A stretch of 64,000 nucleotides of DNA from Methanoregula sp. (GCA_028679075.1 JAJRCF010000009.1:22113-86112), one strand, 5' to 3'. Positions 54,225-63,866 are shown, numbered from the stretch's first letter. Notes: generated from the letters alone by a model not told the origin. A program made the numbers and translations.

Positions 54225-55523
54225 TCAGTTCACCGCCTGTTCATACGCATAGGCAACATCGACCACACGCTCGTCCTCAAACATCCTGCCCATGATCTGG
54301 AGGCCGACGGGCATACCTTCGGATTTGCCGCACGGGACAGAGATCGCCGGGATACCGGCGAGGTTTGCCGGGACCGTCAGGATATCGGCAAGGTACATGG
54401 AGAGCGGGTCGCTCTTCTCTTTAAGTCTGAAGGCAATGGTGGGCATGGTCGGCCCGGCAATCACGTCAACATCAGCAAAGATCCGGTTGAAATCCGCCTT
54501 GATATTCTCCCGCGCGACCTGCGCCTTCGCATAGTATTTCCCATAGTACCCGCTCGAGAGCGCGAATGTCCCGAGCATGATCCGGCGCCGGACCTCGGTG
54601 CCGAACGCTGCACTGCGGACTTCCTGGTAGGCATCGTGCCACGATTTCTTCGTGTCGGGAGCCGGGCCGTACCGGACCCCGTCAAATCGTGCAAGGTTGG
54701 ATGAGGCCTCGCAGGTGCAGGTAACATAGTACGCGGCAAGTGCATATTCCATGGAGGGGATGCTGCATGGGACCGTTGTCGCCCCGAGTTCTTCGAGCCG
54801 GCCGATACCCTTCTTTACAACGTCAGCAACATTCGGGTCAACACCTTTTCCGAAATACTCCTGCGGGATACCAATCTTCAGGCCTTTGATATCGGCATTG
54901 GGGGTATGGTTATACGGCTTGTCCAGCGAGGTGCTGTCGTGACGGTCATGGCCTGCAATCACGCCCATAAGGGCGGAAACATCGGTCACGGTCTTACCGA
55001 GCGGGCCGATCTGTTCGAGTGAGTTTGAGTACGCGATGAGCCCGTACCGGGAAACACGCCCGTAACTGGGCTTTAAGCCGACGATCCCGCAGAATGAGGC
55101 AGGGCAGCGGATGGAGCCGCCGGTATCGGAACCGAGCGCCATCCGCACCATGCCGGCGGCAACGGCTGCGGCGCTTCCCCCGCTGGAACCGCCCGGGACA
55201 CGCCTGGTGTCGCATGGGTTAAGGGTGGGACCGAACGCTGAGTTCTCGGTGGTGGTCCCCATACCGAATTCGTCCATATTGGTCTTGCCCACGACCGCTG
55301 CCCCTTCTGCCTTCAGAAGCCCGATCACGTGCGCATCGTACGGTGGGACATATCCTTTGAGAATTTTTGACGCACAGGTGGTCTCGATACCCTTGGTCGT
55401 GATATTGTCCTTGACTGCAACTGCCACCCCGGCAAGTTTTCCGTTGCCATGGGGTGCTCTCTTACAGGTCGCCAGGAACGCGTTGTATTTGTCGTCCGGG
55501 GAAAATGAGATCTCGTCTGCCAC
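54225..55523 (-). CDS. gatA: amidotransferase subunit A (glutaminase)
   Basis: 432 aa, slightly short of the bacterial length. Amidase-signature triad: Lys38 in AVKDNI, cis-Ser113 in PGGSSGGSA, and nucleophile Ser137 in SDTGGSIRC. It releases ammonia from glutamine for GatB. Its start overlaps the gatC end by one base, giving a tight gatC-gatA-gatB order. The conserved spacing of the triad matches characterised GatA. Confidence 0.97.
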   Translation of the reverse strand: MADEISFSPDDKYNAFLATCKRAPHGNGKLAGVAVAVKDNITTKGIETTCASKILKGYVPPYDAHVIGLLKAEGAAVVGKTNMDEFGMGTTTENSAFGPTLNPCDTRRVPGGSSGGSAAAVAAGMVRMALGSDTGGSIRCPASFCGIVGLKPSYGRVSRYGLIAYSNSLEQIGPLGKTVTDVSALMGVIAGHDRHDSTSLDKPYNHTPNADIKGLKIGIPQEYFGKGVDPNVADVVKKGIGRLEELGATTVPCSIPSMEYALAAYYVTCTCEASSNLARFDGVRYGPAPDTKKSWHDAYQEVRSAAFGTEVRRRIMLGTFALSSGYYGKYYAKAQVARENIKADFNRIFADVDVIAGPTMPTIAFRLKEKSDPLSMYLADILTVPANLAGIPAISVPCGKSEGMPVGLQIMGRMFEDERVVDVAYAYEQAVN

Positions 55524-55792
55524 TACATCACCCGCGGTGCCTTGATGAACCCGTCTTCCTGTGCCGGGGCATTGCGGAGCACATCTTCCTGCGGGAGCGA
55601 GGGTTCGATCTCGTCCTCACGCAGGATATTATAGAGATCGCGCGTGGCCTGCCCGTTTCCCTCGACACGGTCGAGGATATCGAAGTATTCGAGGATTGCA
55701 TTGAACTGGTGCGTAAAGGTGCCCAGTTCCTTATCGTCGATACCAACATCGGCCAGTCCTGCGATATGTTGTACATCTTTTTCAGTGACCAT
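55523..55792 (-). CDS. gatC: amidotransferase subunit C
   Basis: 89 aa. The helical TEKDVQHIAGLADVGIDDKEL start and the extended LREDEIEPSLPQEDVLRNAP belt are typical of GatC, which wraps between GatA and GatB. It overlaps the end of the asparagine-synthetase-like gene by 11 bases, so it is co-translated with it. Confidence 0.95.
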   Translation of the reverse strand: MVTEKDVQHIAGLADVGIDDKELGTFTHQFNAILEYFDILDRVEGNGQATRDLYNILREDEIEPSLPQEDVLRNAPAQEDGFIKAPRVM

Positions 55793-56786
55793 TCTCCACC
55801 CTGCTGATGTAATCTATGTAATCTTGCATGGACGTTTTATAACCATTTTTACGGGCCAGCTTCCGGAGGGTCGTCCAGATTCCGCTCCCGTATTGCATGG
55901 CTTTCTTCTCGTACCCTGCGAGATCTCGCGGAATGTAGCGTTCTGCGACCGTCCTTAAAGGTATTTTCCGACGGCCGTCCTTCACTTTTTCCATTGCGGG
56001 GATCGCATGTGCAGCGCGCACCACGCGGACGTCCAGGTAGGGCATCGAGAGGTACGCCCCGTGGAGCCCCGCCACGGCCTGGTCGCGGCGTGCCTGCCCC
56101 TCAAGGCCGGCAAAGTCCCGTTCGAGGTCTGCCTCGAGGGTTGTGGTCTCAAGGTACCGGGTATATCCCCCGAAGAGTTCATCGGCACCCTGTCCTGTGA
56201 TGATGCGGCGGTACCCGTGTTCTCCAGCCCACCGGGCAATAAAGTACAGCGTGAGCGCGATGCCCGTGTTGACCGGGTCCTTTTTAGGGATCGCTGCAAC
56301 TACTTCAGGGAGTGCCGATGCAATCTCATCCTCTGTAATCGTCACATACGTGCAGGGGAGCCCGAGTGTCTCCGCCGCATGCCGTGCCTGTTTCAGGTCA
56401 TGCGATCCTTCAATACCGACCGCAACGCATTCCCGCTGAGCGAGATATGCGACGAGTGCCGAGTCAACACCTCCCGAGAGCGCTACGATACCTTCATCGC
56501 TGCGGAGTTTTACGGCAGTAACGATCGCTTCTTCGAGGGACATCTCCATCGGGGAGGGATTGATTTCCCCCTTCATTTCCCCATTACAGACAAGCATGCC
56601 CTTTTGGCCGGTCCCTTCCATGATGCCGAAATGGTCCCGGGCGCTGCACCCGTTCCATGTTAGAAAGAATTCCCCCCCAAAGTGCAGAACCTGCTCCGGT
56701 GAGGTACGGAGAATGGTCTCAATCGCATCCGGGTCAAGCCGTTTTCCGTCGAGCTCGATCCAGCCGGCTAATGATGAAATTGTCAT
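55782..56786 (-). CDS. asparagine-synthetase-like ATP-pyrophosphatase without a glutaminase domain
   Basis: 334 aa from ATG 56786. The synthetase domain is complete: PP-loop SGGVDS (104-109), ITGQGADELFGGY and a C-terminal EKKAMQYGSG motif. The N-terminal part (about 95 residues) is too short for a class II glutaminase and lacks the catalytic Cys right after the start Met. It may use free ammonia or ammonia from a partner such as GatA. It overlaps gatC, so it belongs to the amidotransferase operon. True asparagine synthesis or a tRNA- or cofactor-linked reaction are both possible. Earlier in-frame starts reach 56888 but look non-coding. Confidence 0.88.
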   Translation of the reverse strand: MTISSLAGWIELDGKRLDPDAIETILRTSPEQVLHFGGEFFLTWNGCSARDHFGIMEGTGQKGMLVCNGEMKGEINPSPMEMSLEEAIVTAVKLRSDEGIVALSGGVDSALVAYLAQRECVAVGIEGSHDLKQARHAAETLGLPCTYVTITEDEIASALPEVVAAIPKKDPVNTGIALTLYFIARWAGEHGYRRIITGQGADELFGGYTRYLETTTLEADLERDFAGLEGQARRDQAVAGLHGAYLSMPYLDVRVVRAAHAIPAMEKVKDGRRKIPLRTVAERYIPRDLAGYEKKAMQYGSGIWTTLRKLARKNGYKTSMQDYIDYISRVENGH

Positions 56787-57073
56787 GGGGACCCTGATTT
56801 CATATACTGAGCACGATCTGTGCTTTACATTCGTTTTTAACACATGTCTAAAGAAACCTTGGATACAGTTGGGCGTGATTGCAAGCAATCCTGCACCGTC
56901 ATACTCCCCCGATCGTGTTCCTGGTGACGGGGTACTGGATGCGGGGTACGGTCAAAACGATGGAATCTTTTTTTGCATACAAGGGATAATTATTGGAGAG
57001 CGCGAGGAAAGACAGCCGGCTTATGGCGCTGGACTTAAGACCTCGTCGTGAAAATAGGTATGTGAGTATTGGC

Positions 57074-57156
57074 GGGAGGATAGGAAAGCTGGCCAACTCC
57101 GCCGGACTTAAGATCCGGTCCTTAGTGGTTCTTGGGTTCGAATCCCAATCCTCCCA
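57074..57156 (+). tRNA. tRNA-Leu, anticodon UAA
   Basis: Folded by hand: acceptor GGGAGGA/TCCTCCC, D-stem GGA/TCC, anticodon stem CCGGA/TCCGG with loop CTTAAGA (anticodon TAA), a 13-base long variable arm, T-arm TTGGG-TTCGAAT-CCCAA and discriminator A. CCA is not encoded. There is no intron. Confidence 0.95.
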
Positions 57157-57405
57157 TTGTTTTTTATGACACTGTTCTTGATCAATCGTTTGAATAACCT
57201 TTACCCGAGATCGGGTAGCGGATGAGATTATTCAATCTTTTTCCGGACCTTTGCAGTTGGACTTGTATCTATGCGAGCAGGCCCGTGTTATCCGGTTATA
57301 TCCCCTGAACTCATTTATCACATATATGAATAGCAATTTGGCTATATTGACAGGAAATCCGATATATTCAATATAAATTCAGGATAACAGATTGAATGCT
57401 TCCCC

Positions 57406-59205
57406 ATGGCTGAACTTCGGAACCCCCTTTATCTCCTGCCCACCCTGCTCTTTCTGATCCCCGTCAATATCTATATTATCGGTGACTGGCTTGGTACCGG
57501 AATACAATGGGTACTCTTCCGATATCAGATGACAATTGGAGGGGAAAGCCTGATCTCCTTCACGCGGGATATCCACTTTATCATCACTGGACTCATATCA
57601 GGAAAAAGTGGCATTGCAGGTACGTTCTGGACTGTCTCGGTCCTTCTTCTTGTCGGGTATTTTATTATCTCGGTCTGGGCTATCCTTACGGAGAATGAGG
57701 TCCTTCTGAGAAAAAATGCGATTATACTTTTGGTATGTGGGTCACTTTTTCTTATATCCGACCTTGTCCAGTACGGGATATTCCTTCACGGATCAGGAGG
57801 ATTGTGTCTCCCCGTGGGAATTCCCTTATTTTTCATCATGGGTATCTGGGGCTATTCTTATAGATTTTGTTTAGTGAATCCGCTGAGTTTACTTCACAAA
57901 AAAAAGACTCCTCGAAATAATGCAGGTTCCTTATCACGATTACTGTCCTGGTTTGAACGTTATCCAAACGGAGAACTTACATCTCTGATCCTGATCTCCA
58001 TTGTTGTCAAGACCATTGCATTTTTCTCCGGTCTGCTGGCAAACCTCCCATTGCACGTGATCCTTGGAGCTACGAAATTATACTTCTGGTATGCGACATC
58101 GCTGACCTGGGGGCAAATCCCATATTCCAGTTATTACGTTCCCTATCCACAGTTCTTTTTTATCCCACTACTTATCGCACTTATCCCTGCTCTTGTCATC
58201 CAGAATTATACCCTATACCTGTATTCTTTCTCTGCGCTCATGATTATCTTCGATACGGCAACGCTGGTGCTGGTATATTCTATTGCAGGAAAACTCTGGG
58301 GTCGGGACAAGGCATTCCTGTGTGGTCTCCTTTATGCTACTGCATTTTCAGCGGCATTCTTCATCCCGATCACGTATGATGCCTTCCCGTCCTTTCTCCT
58401 TCTCCTGTCCATCTGGATATATTTGTACCGTAGCGAATCCACCGGATTTCTCCTTGCAACGGCCGGTGCGCTAACAAAATGGTATCCTGGCCTATCACTC
58501 CCTTATTTCCTGCTCCACGGATTTAAGACCGGCAAAATGTGGGGGCATTTCAGAAGATCGATCATCCTATCAGGCATTCTGGTTTCCCTCACCCTTATCC
58601 CCTTTATCCTCCTGAATGCTAGAGGATTTATCAGTACCTATACGAGCCATTTCGACAGGGATGCCGAAGTCAACAGTTCCATTTATTATCTTGATACGAT
58701 CTGTAATTTCTTCTTGAACCTTGAACCGTTTGATACCCTCTCGATCCTGCTCGTTATTATTATTGAACTGGCACTGCTTTACTGGTACTACCGGCACCTT
58801 GATTCGACACCGCAGGCCCTGCTGGGTTGTATTTTTTTGAGCATCTTTATTTTTGTCATTTTCAACAAGGTCTTCTCCACCTATTACCTTATCTGGTTTT
58901 TACCATTCCTCTCGTTATTCCTGATCAAATCATCCCGTCACATCCTGCTTTTTTACGCAGTTCAGGCTATCATGTACCTGGAAACACCGGTTCTCTTCGG
59001 TATTGTCTACGCGCCATTCAATGCATTCTATCCCGAGTTTGATTCTGCGACCAATTATTCGGTTCTTACCGGCTCTCTCCCGAGCCTCCCCTTTATATTC
59101 TATACTCTCAAATTCGGGATTTTTCTTCTGGTTTTGCTGGTGATCGTGCGGGACCTGAACCATGATCATTCCCTTTCAGGTCCACGCGCACATCTCACCA
59201 CGTAA
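57406..59205 (+). CDS. multi-pass membrane protein, GT-C/GT87-like glycosyltransferase
   Basis: 599 aa with about 12-14 membrane helices. After a four-helix N-terminal extension (about 1-165) comes a region like GT87/DUF2029 mannosyltransferases: FWYATSLTWGQIPYSSYYVPYPQFFFIPLL (about 228-257), AGALTKWYPGLSLPYFL, and later TYYLIWFLPFLSLF. The usual Asp in the G-x-x-PY-x-D loop is Ser here, so activity is uncertain. It would use lipid-linked sugars at the membrane, which fits with AglB-type glycosylation. The gene is clearly AT-richer than its neighbours and stands alone after the tRNA, which suggests transfer. Confidence 0.8.
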   Translation: MAELRNPLYLLPTLLFLIPVNIYIIGDWLGTGIQWVLFRYQMTIGGESLISFTRDIHFIITGLISGKSGIAGTFWTVSVLLLVGYFIISVWAILTENEVLLRKNAIILLVCGSLFLISDLVQYGIFLHGSGGLCLPVGIPLFFIMGIWGYSYRFCLVNPLSLLHKKKTPRNNAGSLSRLLSWFERYPNGELTSLILISIVVKTIAFFSGLLANLPLHVILGATKLYFWYATSLTWGQIPYSSYYVPYPQFFFIPLLIALIPALVIQNYTLYLYSFSALMIIFDTATLVLVYSIAGKLWGRDKAFLCGLLYATAFSAAFFIPITYDAFPSFLLLLSIWIYLYRSESTGFLLATAGALTKWYPGLSLPYFLLHGFKTGKMWGHFRRSIILSGILVSLTLIPFILLNARGFISTYTSHFDRDAEVNSSIYYLDTICNFFLNLEPFDTLSILLVIIIELALLYWYYRHLDSTPQALLGCIFLSIFIFVIFNKVFSTYYLIWFLPFLSLFLIKSSRHILLFYAVQAIMYLETPVLFGIVYAPFNAFYPEFDSATNYSVLTGSLPSLPFIFYTLKFGIFLLVLLVIVRDLNHDHSLSGPRAHLTT

Positions 59206-59255
59206 TGAATATCAAAGAAAAAAAGGGAACTGGATAATATCCGACCTTTATTGCC

Positions 59256-59780
59256 TTACCACTCTACCGCAGTCATCGTCTTGATAACCGCTTCTGCGAA
59301 TGCTTTTGACGCGGACGGACCGTTGCCGGTGACAATTCTCGTATCGATGACCACGGGTTGGTTTACGAGGATCGCGCCTCCTCCTTTCATCTCACGGAAT
59401 GCGGTGGGATTCTCCGAGTACGTGGCTTTTTTCCCTTTCAGGATCCCGGCCCGGGCAAGGATGATGGGAGCCAGGCAGATTGCTGCAACCACTTTACCCG
59501 ACTCCCGGAAATACCTGGCCAGGACCGGAAGGATCTCATCATCCCAGAGATGCGCAGGTGTCCCGTTCCCCCCGACGATGATGAGCGCATCATAGGTTTT
59601 AGGGTCTACTTCTTCGAATGAGAGCGTCGCGGTTGCTTTTCCCCCCATCATGCCCGTGCAGGTGCCGCGGCGTGTGGACGCGATATCGAATGTGATACCG
59701 GCCTTTGTCAGTGCCGCTACCGGCTCGGCGAGTTCCTCATCCCGGAATTTTTCCGGGGATATTGCAATCAGTACCTTCAT
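59256..59780 (-). CDS. DJ-1/PfpI family protein
   Basis: 174 aa. VLIAISPEKFRDEEL carries the conserved Glu; the nucleophile Cys lies in the elbow AAICLAPIILARAG; the cap ends VTGNGPSASKAFAEAV. Family members act as proteases, glyoxalases/deglycases or chaperones; the role here is open. No signal peptide. It stands between the GT gene (convergent) and cheC on the same strand. Confidence 0.9.
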   Translation of the reverse strand: MKVLIAISPEKFRDEELAEPVAALTKAGITFDIASTRRGTCTGMMGGKATATLSFEEVDPKTYDALIIVGGNGTPAHLWDDEILPVLARYFRESGKVVAAICLAPIILARAGILKGKKATYSENPTAFREMKGGGAILVNQPVVIDTRIVTGNGPSASKAFAEAVIKTMTAVEW

Positions 59781-59862
59781 AGTATCCGGATCATTCTTCT
59801 GTTCGTGCTGGATTATGGATATTGCGAATACCGCGGCATATAAAAAACGGGAAATACTCTCG

Positions 59863-60483
59863 TCATGCGACCGGCGGGGACCGGATCATCTCTTCCAGCC
59901 GGGCTTCGACTTTACGGAGGGTGGAGATCTCAAGGAAAATGAGGATGTTTCCCGCAATGTCGTACTCTTCAGATGAGAGCCTGACCTGGAAGAGGATTAC
60001 GTCATCCACATCGATCGTCATCTGGGCAACCAGTGAGGTGATTGCCGCATGCGCCATATCGACGACAAGGACCGGGGGGGAGGGGAGCATATTGAAACCA
60101 AGGAGGTCGGACGTGGCGCTCAAAAACGAGGAGATCATGATATTGCCGACTTCGATGATCGTGCTCTGGTCCATCTCGTCAAACGTGTGCACTGCACCGG
60201 CAGAGCCCTGCATGATACCTGCTGTACGGATTGCCGAATCCCGCGGGAAGTGCAGGACCAGGAAACCCCCGTGAGGGATGTCCCCCTGCAATTCGAAGAT
60301 GATCATCGTGGTCAGTTCATCGGTGATGAATTCCCCTACCTTCCCGATGTCCACAATAGTGATGTCGGGAACATTCATCCCGATTTGAGTATCGAGCATC
60401 TGCGAGAGCGTGGTTGCCGAATGTGCAGCCCCGATATTTGCCATCTCCTGCAATGCATCCATCTGTTTTGATGTAAAGTCCAT
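59863..60483 (-). CDS. cheC: CheC-like chemotaxis phosphatase
   Basis: 206 aa from ATG 60483. Both phosphatase centres are intact: D9-x3-E13-x2-N16 with Pro39, and S107-x3-E111-x2-N114 with Pro137. The central sheet reads FLVLHFP and VLVVDMAHAAI. CheC removes phosphate from CheY and partners CheD. No other che gene is in the window, so it either acts on a distant system or on a CheY-like protein such as the one at 38186. The frame extends to 60537 but the extra residues are not family-like. Confidence 0.9.
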   Translation of the reverse strand: MDFTSKQMDALQEMANIGAAHSATTLSQMLDTQIGMNVPDITIVDIGKVGEFITDELTTMIIFELQGDIPHGGFLVLHFPRDSAIRTAGIMQGSAGAVHTFDEMDQSTIIEVGNIMISSFLSATSDLLGFNMLPSPPVLVVDMAHAAITSLVAQMTIDVDDVILFQVRLSSEEYDIAGNILIFLEISTLRKVEARLEEMIRSPPVA

Positions 60484-60662
60484 ACGGCACCCGATCCCGC
60501 CATCAGGGAAACCAAAGGCAGTATCTTCTGTCTGCACAGCCCGATGCTTTGCTCCGCTCTTTCTTTGATACTGCTGACAGAGAGATGGTCACTATCCTAT
60601 CATATATAATTTCGCACAAATACCAACGGATACTTGGCGGGCTTTCTAACCCTGGCTGCCGT

Positions 60663-60905
60663 TTAGTCTCCTTTGCCGCCGGCCAACGGTTCGTTCTCTC
60701 CGTCCGTGCAGGATCCGATAATTTTTGCAACCCTGCCCACCCGTCCGTCACTGAGTTTTACTTTGATACCATGCGGGTGAAAATCCGAATGCGTGAGGAT
60801 CTCTTTGACCGTGCCCCGTGTCAGCTTCCCGGAGCGCTGATCCTGTTTTTGGATGATATCGACCACAAGACCCGCGCGTATTGACGCCCGCTGTTGTATG
60901 CTCAT
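60663..60905 (-). CDS. YwbE-like protein
   Basis: 80 aa from ATG 60905. The sequence IRAGLVVDIIQKQDQRSGKLTRGTVKEILTHS followed by HPHGIKVKLSDGRVGRV is the full YwbE (DUF2196) pattern, a small beta-barrel protein of unknown role common in bacteria and methanogens. The glycine and basic residues suggest RNA or nucleic-acid contact (inference). It ends 180 bases upstream of cheC on the same strand. Confidence 0.88.
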   Translation of the reverse strand: MSIQQRASIRAGLVVDIIQKQDQRSGKLTRGTVKEILTHSDFHPHGIKVKLSDGRVGRVAKIIGSCTDGENEPLAGGKGD

Positions 60906-60950
60906 GGAAGTGCCACTGGTCCCCAACTCCAGACCGGCATATGAGGGGAA

Positions 60951-61691
60951 TCAGGTGTGCAGCGAAGGGGCATCGTATGCCCCGATGCCTGATTCAACGT
61001 ACCCTCTTACGGTTGTCCAGCCCTTCTGTTCCCCGAACATCAGCAGGTATATGTCCGTCCGGTACTCGTTCTCCTTTGGTTCGAAGATAGTCCATTCGTT
61101 CGTTCCGGTAAGGGAGGACCGGACAGAGACCTCAGCGTTCGGGCTGGCCTGGTAGTTCGCATACAGTGAGGTCAGGTAAGAAGAGCACTGCCCTCCTGAT
61201 GCGGGGGCCTGATCGTTCCTGCAGGCCGTGGCCGTGACATCCTGCACGGGACGGAACATCGGGCTGTTCTCAACCGGGTTCCTGGTATCGATGAGGTTCC
61301 CTGACGACACATTCGTATATATCGTAACGGTAAACGGGTTTTTCGCGCTGGTCCCTTCAGGGGGAATAATGGAGGGGGTTGTGATCTTCACCATCGTGGA
61401 TTTTCCCGTTTCATAGAGTTCGGTCTTCCATGTGTCCGGGACACCGGAAACCTCATGAGCGCTCAGTTGTGCGATGACCGGGGAATTTCCGGTGGTGTCT
61501 GCCGGCACGGGAAGGAAGAGCGTCACGTTGGCAAGTGGGGAATCGGTGGTGATGGTACACGAATAGGAGTATGAACTGGTGAGAGATGTCCGGTATGCGT
61601 TTTCTACATATCCGTTGTAGCTTACCAGAGCGACAAATGTCACAAGTACAATGATGAAAATACTCAGGGTGATTTTGATGATCCTGTCCAT
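60951..61691 (-). CDS. membrane-anchored extracytoplasmic protein, unknown
   Basis: 246 aa from ATG 61691 (an in-frame GTG or ATG further up reaches 61733). One N-terminal membrane helix (IIKITLSIFIIVLVTFVALV) is followed by a beta-rich domain with N-x-T/S sites and two Cys (ATACRND and GGQCSS) that could pair outside the cell. The family is not recognised. It is read leftward, divergent from the dihydroorotase gene, and is about 45 bases from the YwbE gene. Confidence 0.75.
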   Translation of the reverse strand: MDRIIKITLSIFIIVLVTFVALVSYNGYVENAYRTSLTSSYSYSCTITTDSPLANVTLFLPVPADTTGNSPVIAQLSAHEVSGVPDTWKTELYETGKSTMVKITTPSIIPPEGTSAKNPFTVTIYTNVSSGNLIDTRNPVENSPMFRPVQDVTATACRNDQAPASGGQCSSYLTSLYANYQASPNAEVSVRSSLTGTNEWTIFEPKENEYRTDIYLLMFGEQKGWTTVRGYVESGIGAYDAPSLHT

Positions 61692-61904
61692 AACCTGACA
61701 CATCCCCCGGAACGGACACAGGTATATCCACATATCTTCTGGTGGTTGTGCGGTCCTTCCGGAATATAACTGAATAATATTGATCCATCCGGATTGAAAA
61801 CCTGTCGATAGGAATCCTTGAGGTGCGGCTGAAATATGGCGAATTACCCGTTCAGCCCTGATTGTATCACTATCCCTTTATGCTCCGGAAAAAAAGCTTG
61901 TAGT

Positions 61905-63170
61905 ATGCCATCCTCCCCCTCCCTCACATTGCGTAATGTCTCCCTGGTGGGAGGGCGTATCGCAGATATATCGGTGCGGGAGGGTGTTGTCTCGCATGCC
62001 GGTGCCGGCGGACCTGCGGACCGCACGATCGACTGCAGCGATCTTCTCGTCCTTCCGGCAGCGATTGACATGCATGTGCACATGCGGGGAGGTACCCAGT
62101 CGGCAAAGGAGGACTGGGAAAGCGGGAGCAGGAGTGCCCTTGCCGGGGGCGTTACCGTGGTGGTCGATCAGCCGAACACCATCCCCCCCATCTCAAGCCC
62201 GGATGCGCTCCACGCCCGCGTCCTTGAAGCCCGGTCCCACTCGCTCTGCAGTTTTGCCGTGAACAGTAGCGTGACATTCGACACACCCGTCAAAGGGATG
62301 TGGAGTGCCGGTGCACTGGCATTCGGGGAGACGTTTTTTGCCCCTTCAAGCTATGGCGAAGCGTTGTCCGGAGAGGAACTTGGGGCAGCGCTCCGCGAGA
62401 TCCAGGTGTGCGGGGCACTCGCCACCATCCATGCCGAGGAGGCTGCAGCCGGGGATGACTCTGATCTGCTCTCCCACGACCGTCTCCGGTCAGCAGCCGG
62501 GGAACTCCGGGCGGTTGATTCGGTGCGCCGGTACAACACCGCCGGGTGCCGGCTTCATTTCTGTCATATGAGCACAAACGCATCGGTCCGGGCAGCGGCC
62601 GCAGCCGGGAGCGTTGAGGTGACCCCCCATCACCTGTTCCTGTCCCATGAACAGTTTGGACCCGCTGATGCGCTGGGCAAGGTGAACCCTCCCCTGCGGA
62701 GTGAGAAGGAACGGAGGGACCTCTGGGCAGCATGGGATACCATCGATGTCATTGCCTCGGACCATGCACCGCATACCCGTACAGAAAAGCAGGCCCTGTT
62801 CCGCGATGCCCCCGCCGGAATTCCGGGGGTCGAGACGATGGTGCCGCTCCTTCTGGCAGCCGTGCTGGAGAAGAAGATCCAGCTTGCGGACGTGATCCGG
62901 AAGACCTCACAGGCCCCGGCGGGACTCCTCGGGATTCCCCCGGCCGGTTTTTCACCCGGGGACCGTGCGGATTTTGCCCTGTACCCAAAGACAACAGATC
63001 GGGTGGATCCTGACACGCTCCACAGCAGGTGCGGCTTCTCACCATTCGAAGGACTCCCCGCGATATTCCCCCGGACCGTGATCCTGGGTGGCGAGGTCGT
63101 ATATGAAGAGGGGGAGTTCTCCCGGGGATCACCGGCATGGTTTGCGGGAAAAGGTTTTTTTCCCCGGTGA
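61905..63170 (+). CDS. pyrC: dihydroorotase
   Basis: 421 aa from ATG 61905. Amidohydrolase metal motifs: AIDMHVHMRGG (HxH), IHAEEA, HFCHMST, and SDHAPHT with the catalytic Asp. KVNPPLR is the substrate-binding stretch of type I enzymes. It closes carbamoyl aspartate to dihydroorotate, the step before PyrD. The extra 23 codons of open frame upstream include the promoter: a CCCTTTATGC TATA-like box about 28 bases before the ATG supports a leaderless message. Confidence 0.94.
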   Translation: MPSSPSLTLRNVSLVGGRIADISVREGVVSHAGAGGPADRTIDCSDLLVLPAAIDMHVHMRGGTQSAKEDWESGSRSALAGGVTVVVDQPNTIPPISSPDALHARVLEARSHSLCSFAVNSSVTFDTPVKGMWSAGALAFGETFFAPSSYGEALSGEELGAALREIQVCGALATIHAEEAAAGDDSDLLSHDRLRSAAGELRAVDSVRRYNTAGCRLHFCHMSTNASVRAAAAAGSVEVTPHHLFLSHEQFGPADALGKVNPPLRSEKERRDLWAAWDTIDVIASDHAPHTRTEKQALFRDAPAGIPGVETMVPLLLAAVLEKKIQLADVIRKTSQAPAGLLGIPPAGFSPGDRADFALYPKTTDRVDPDTLHSRCGFSPFEGLPAIFPRTVILGGEVVYEEGEFSRGSPAWFAGKGFFPR

Positions 63171-63431
63171 ACCTGTCCGTGCAGGCCCGGTCCTGCACAT
63201 TCCCAAACCCTCATCATCCCGGACAACGAATACATGGTGCCGATACATGCGCATCCATAGGTCCCCGGGTGATCGATTGACAAGCGTCTGGATATGATCC
63301 ATGGGACAACCCGGGTGCGCGACAGGCAAACAGCCCGGCAGGGTTTAAACACCGGTGAAGTACGGCAGCAGCCACTTGTGATCCGCGTGCGTTAATGCCG
63401 GGCGACATTTCTTCTTAAAAAAGGTGTAATG

Positions 63432-63749
63432 ATGCCGGGGATCGCCGATGCTCTTTCTGAAGACCGGAACGGCACGGTTATTGCAATTGAAGTGACGGCA
63501 GGGGGAAAAAAAGAGGCATTCCCTGCCGGGTATAACGAATGGCGGAAGATGATCGGGTGCCGCGTCTCGGCTCCGGCGCTCGAAGGCAGGGCGAACCGGG
63601 CAGTGATCGAACTGGTAGCAGGAACACTCGACCGGCCCGTTGCGTCCGTGAGCATCCAGTCCGGTGCAACATCCTCGCATAAACGGATCCTTGTCACCGG
63701 TATGACCAAGGCAGAGATCCTGATGCAACTCGATGGGCCCGGTGCATAA
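63432..63749 (+). CDS. DUF167/YggU family protein
   Basis: 105 aa, start at the second of two ATGs (63432), five bases after GGTG. AIEVTAGGKKEAFPAG, then the conserved RVSAPALEGRANRAVIELVA and the Ser/Lys loop ATSSHKRILVTG are the family core. The role is unknown; structures show a small alpha/beta fold. It ends in a T-run (about 63790) that could terminate transcription before dnaG. Confidence 0.9.
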   Translation: MPGIADALSEDRNGTVIAIEVTAGGKKEAFPAGYNEWRKMIGCRVSAPALEGRANRAVIELVAGTLDRPVASVSIQSGATSSHKRILVTGMTKAEILMQLDGPGA

Positions 63750-63841
63750 TCCGGTGGACTGGTTGTAACCGGTCGAAAATACACAAAAAAAGGCTTTTTT
63801 GAATCAGGATATTGGTAACTAACCTGTACTTTAAGTAATTT

Positions 63842-63866
63842 TGCGCGATATATATTTTTTATACCT
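63842..63866 (+). promoter_or_regulatory. promoter of the dnaG gene
   Basis: CGATATATATTTTTTATACC is a strong TATA element about 55-70 bases before the TTG at 63914. It would give a leader of roughly 30 bases carrying GGGGGTG, a good ribosome site, which decides the start. Confidence 0.5.

Noticed and set aside
57157..57405. Integrated element next to tRNA-Leu
   Set aside because: No integrase gene, and I could not find a repeat of the tRNA 3' end in the following DNA.
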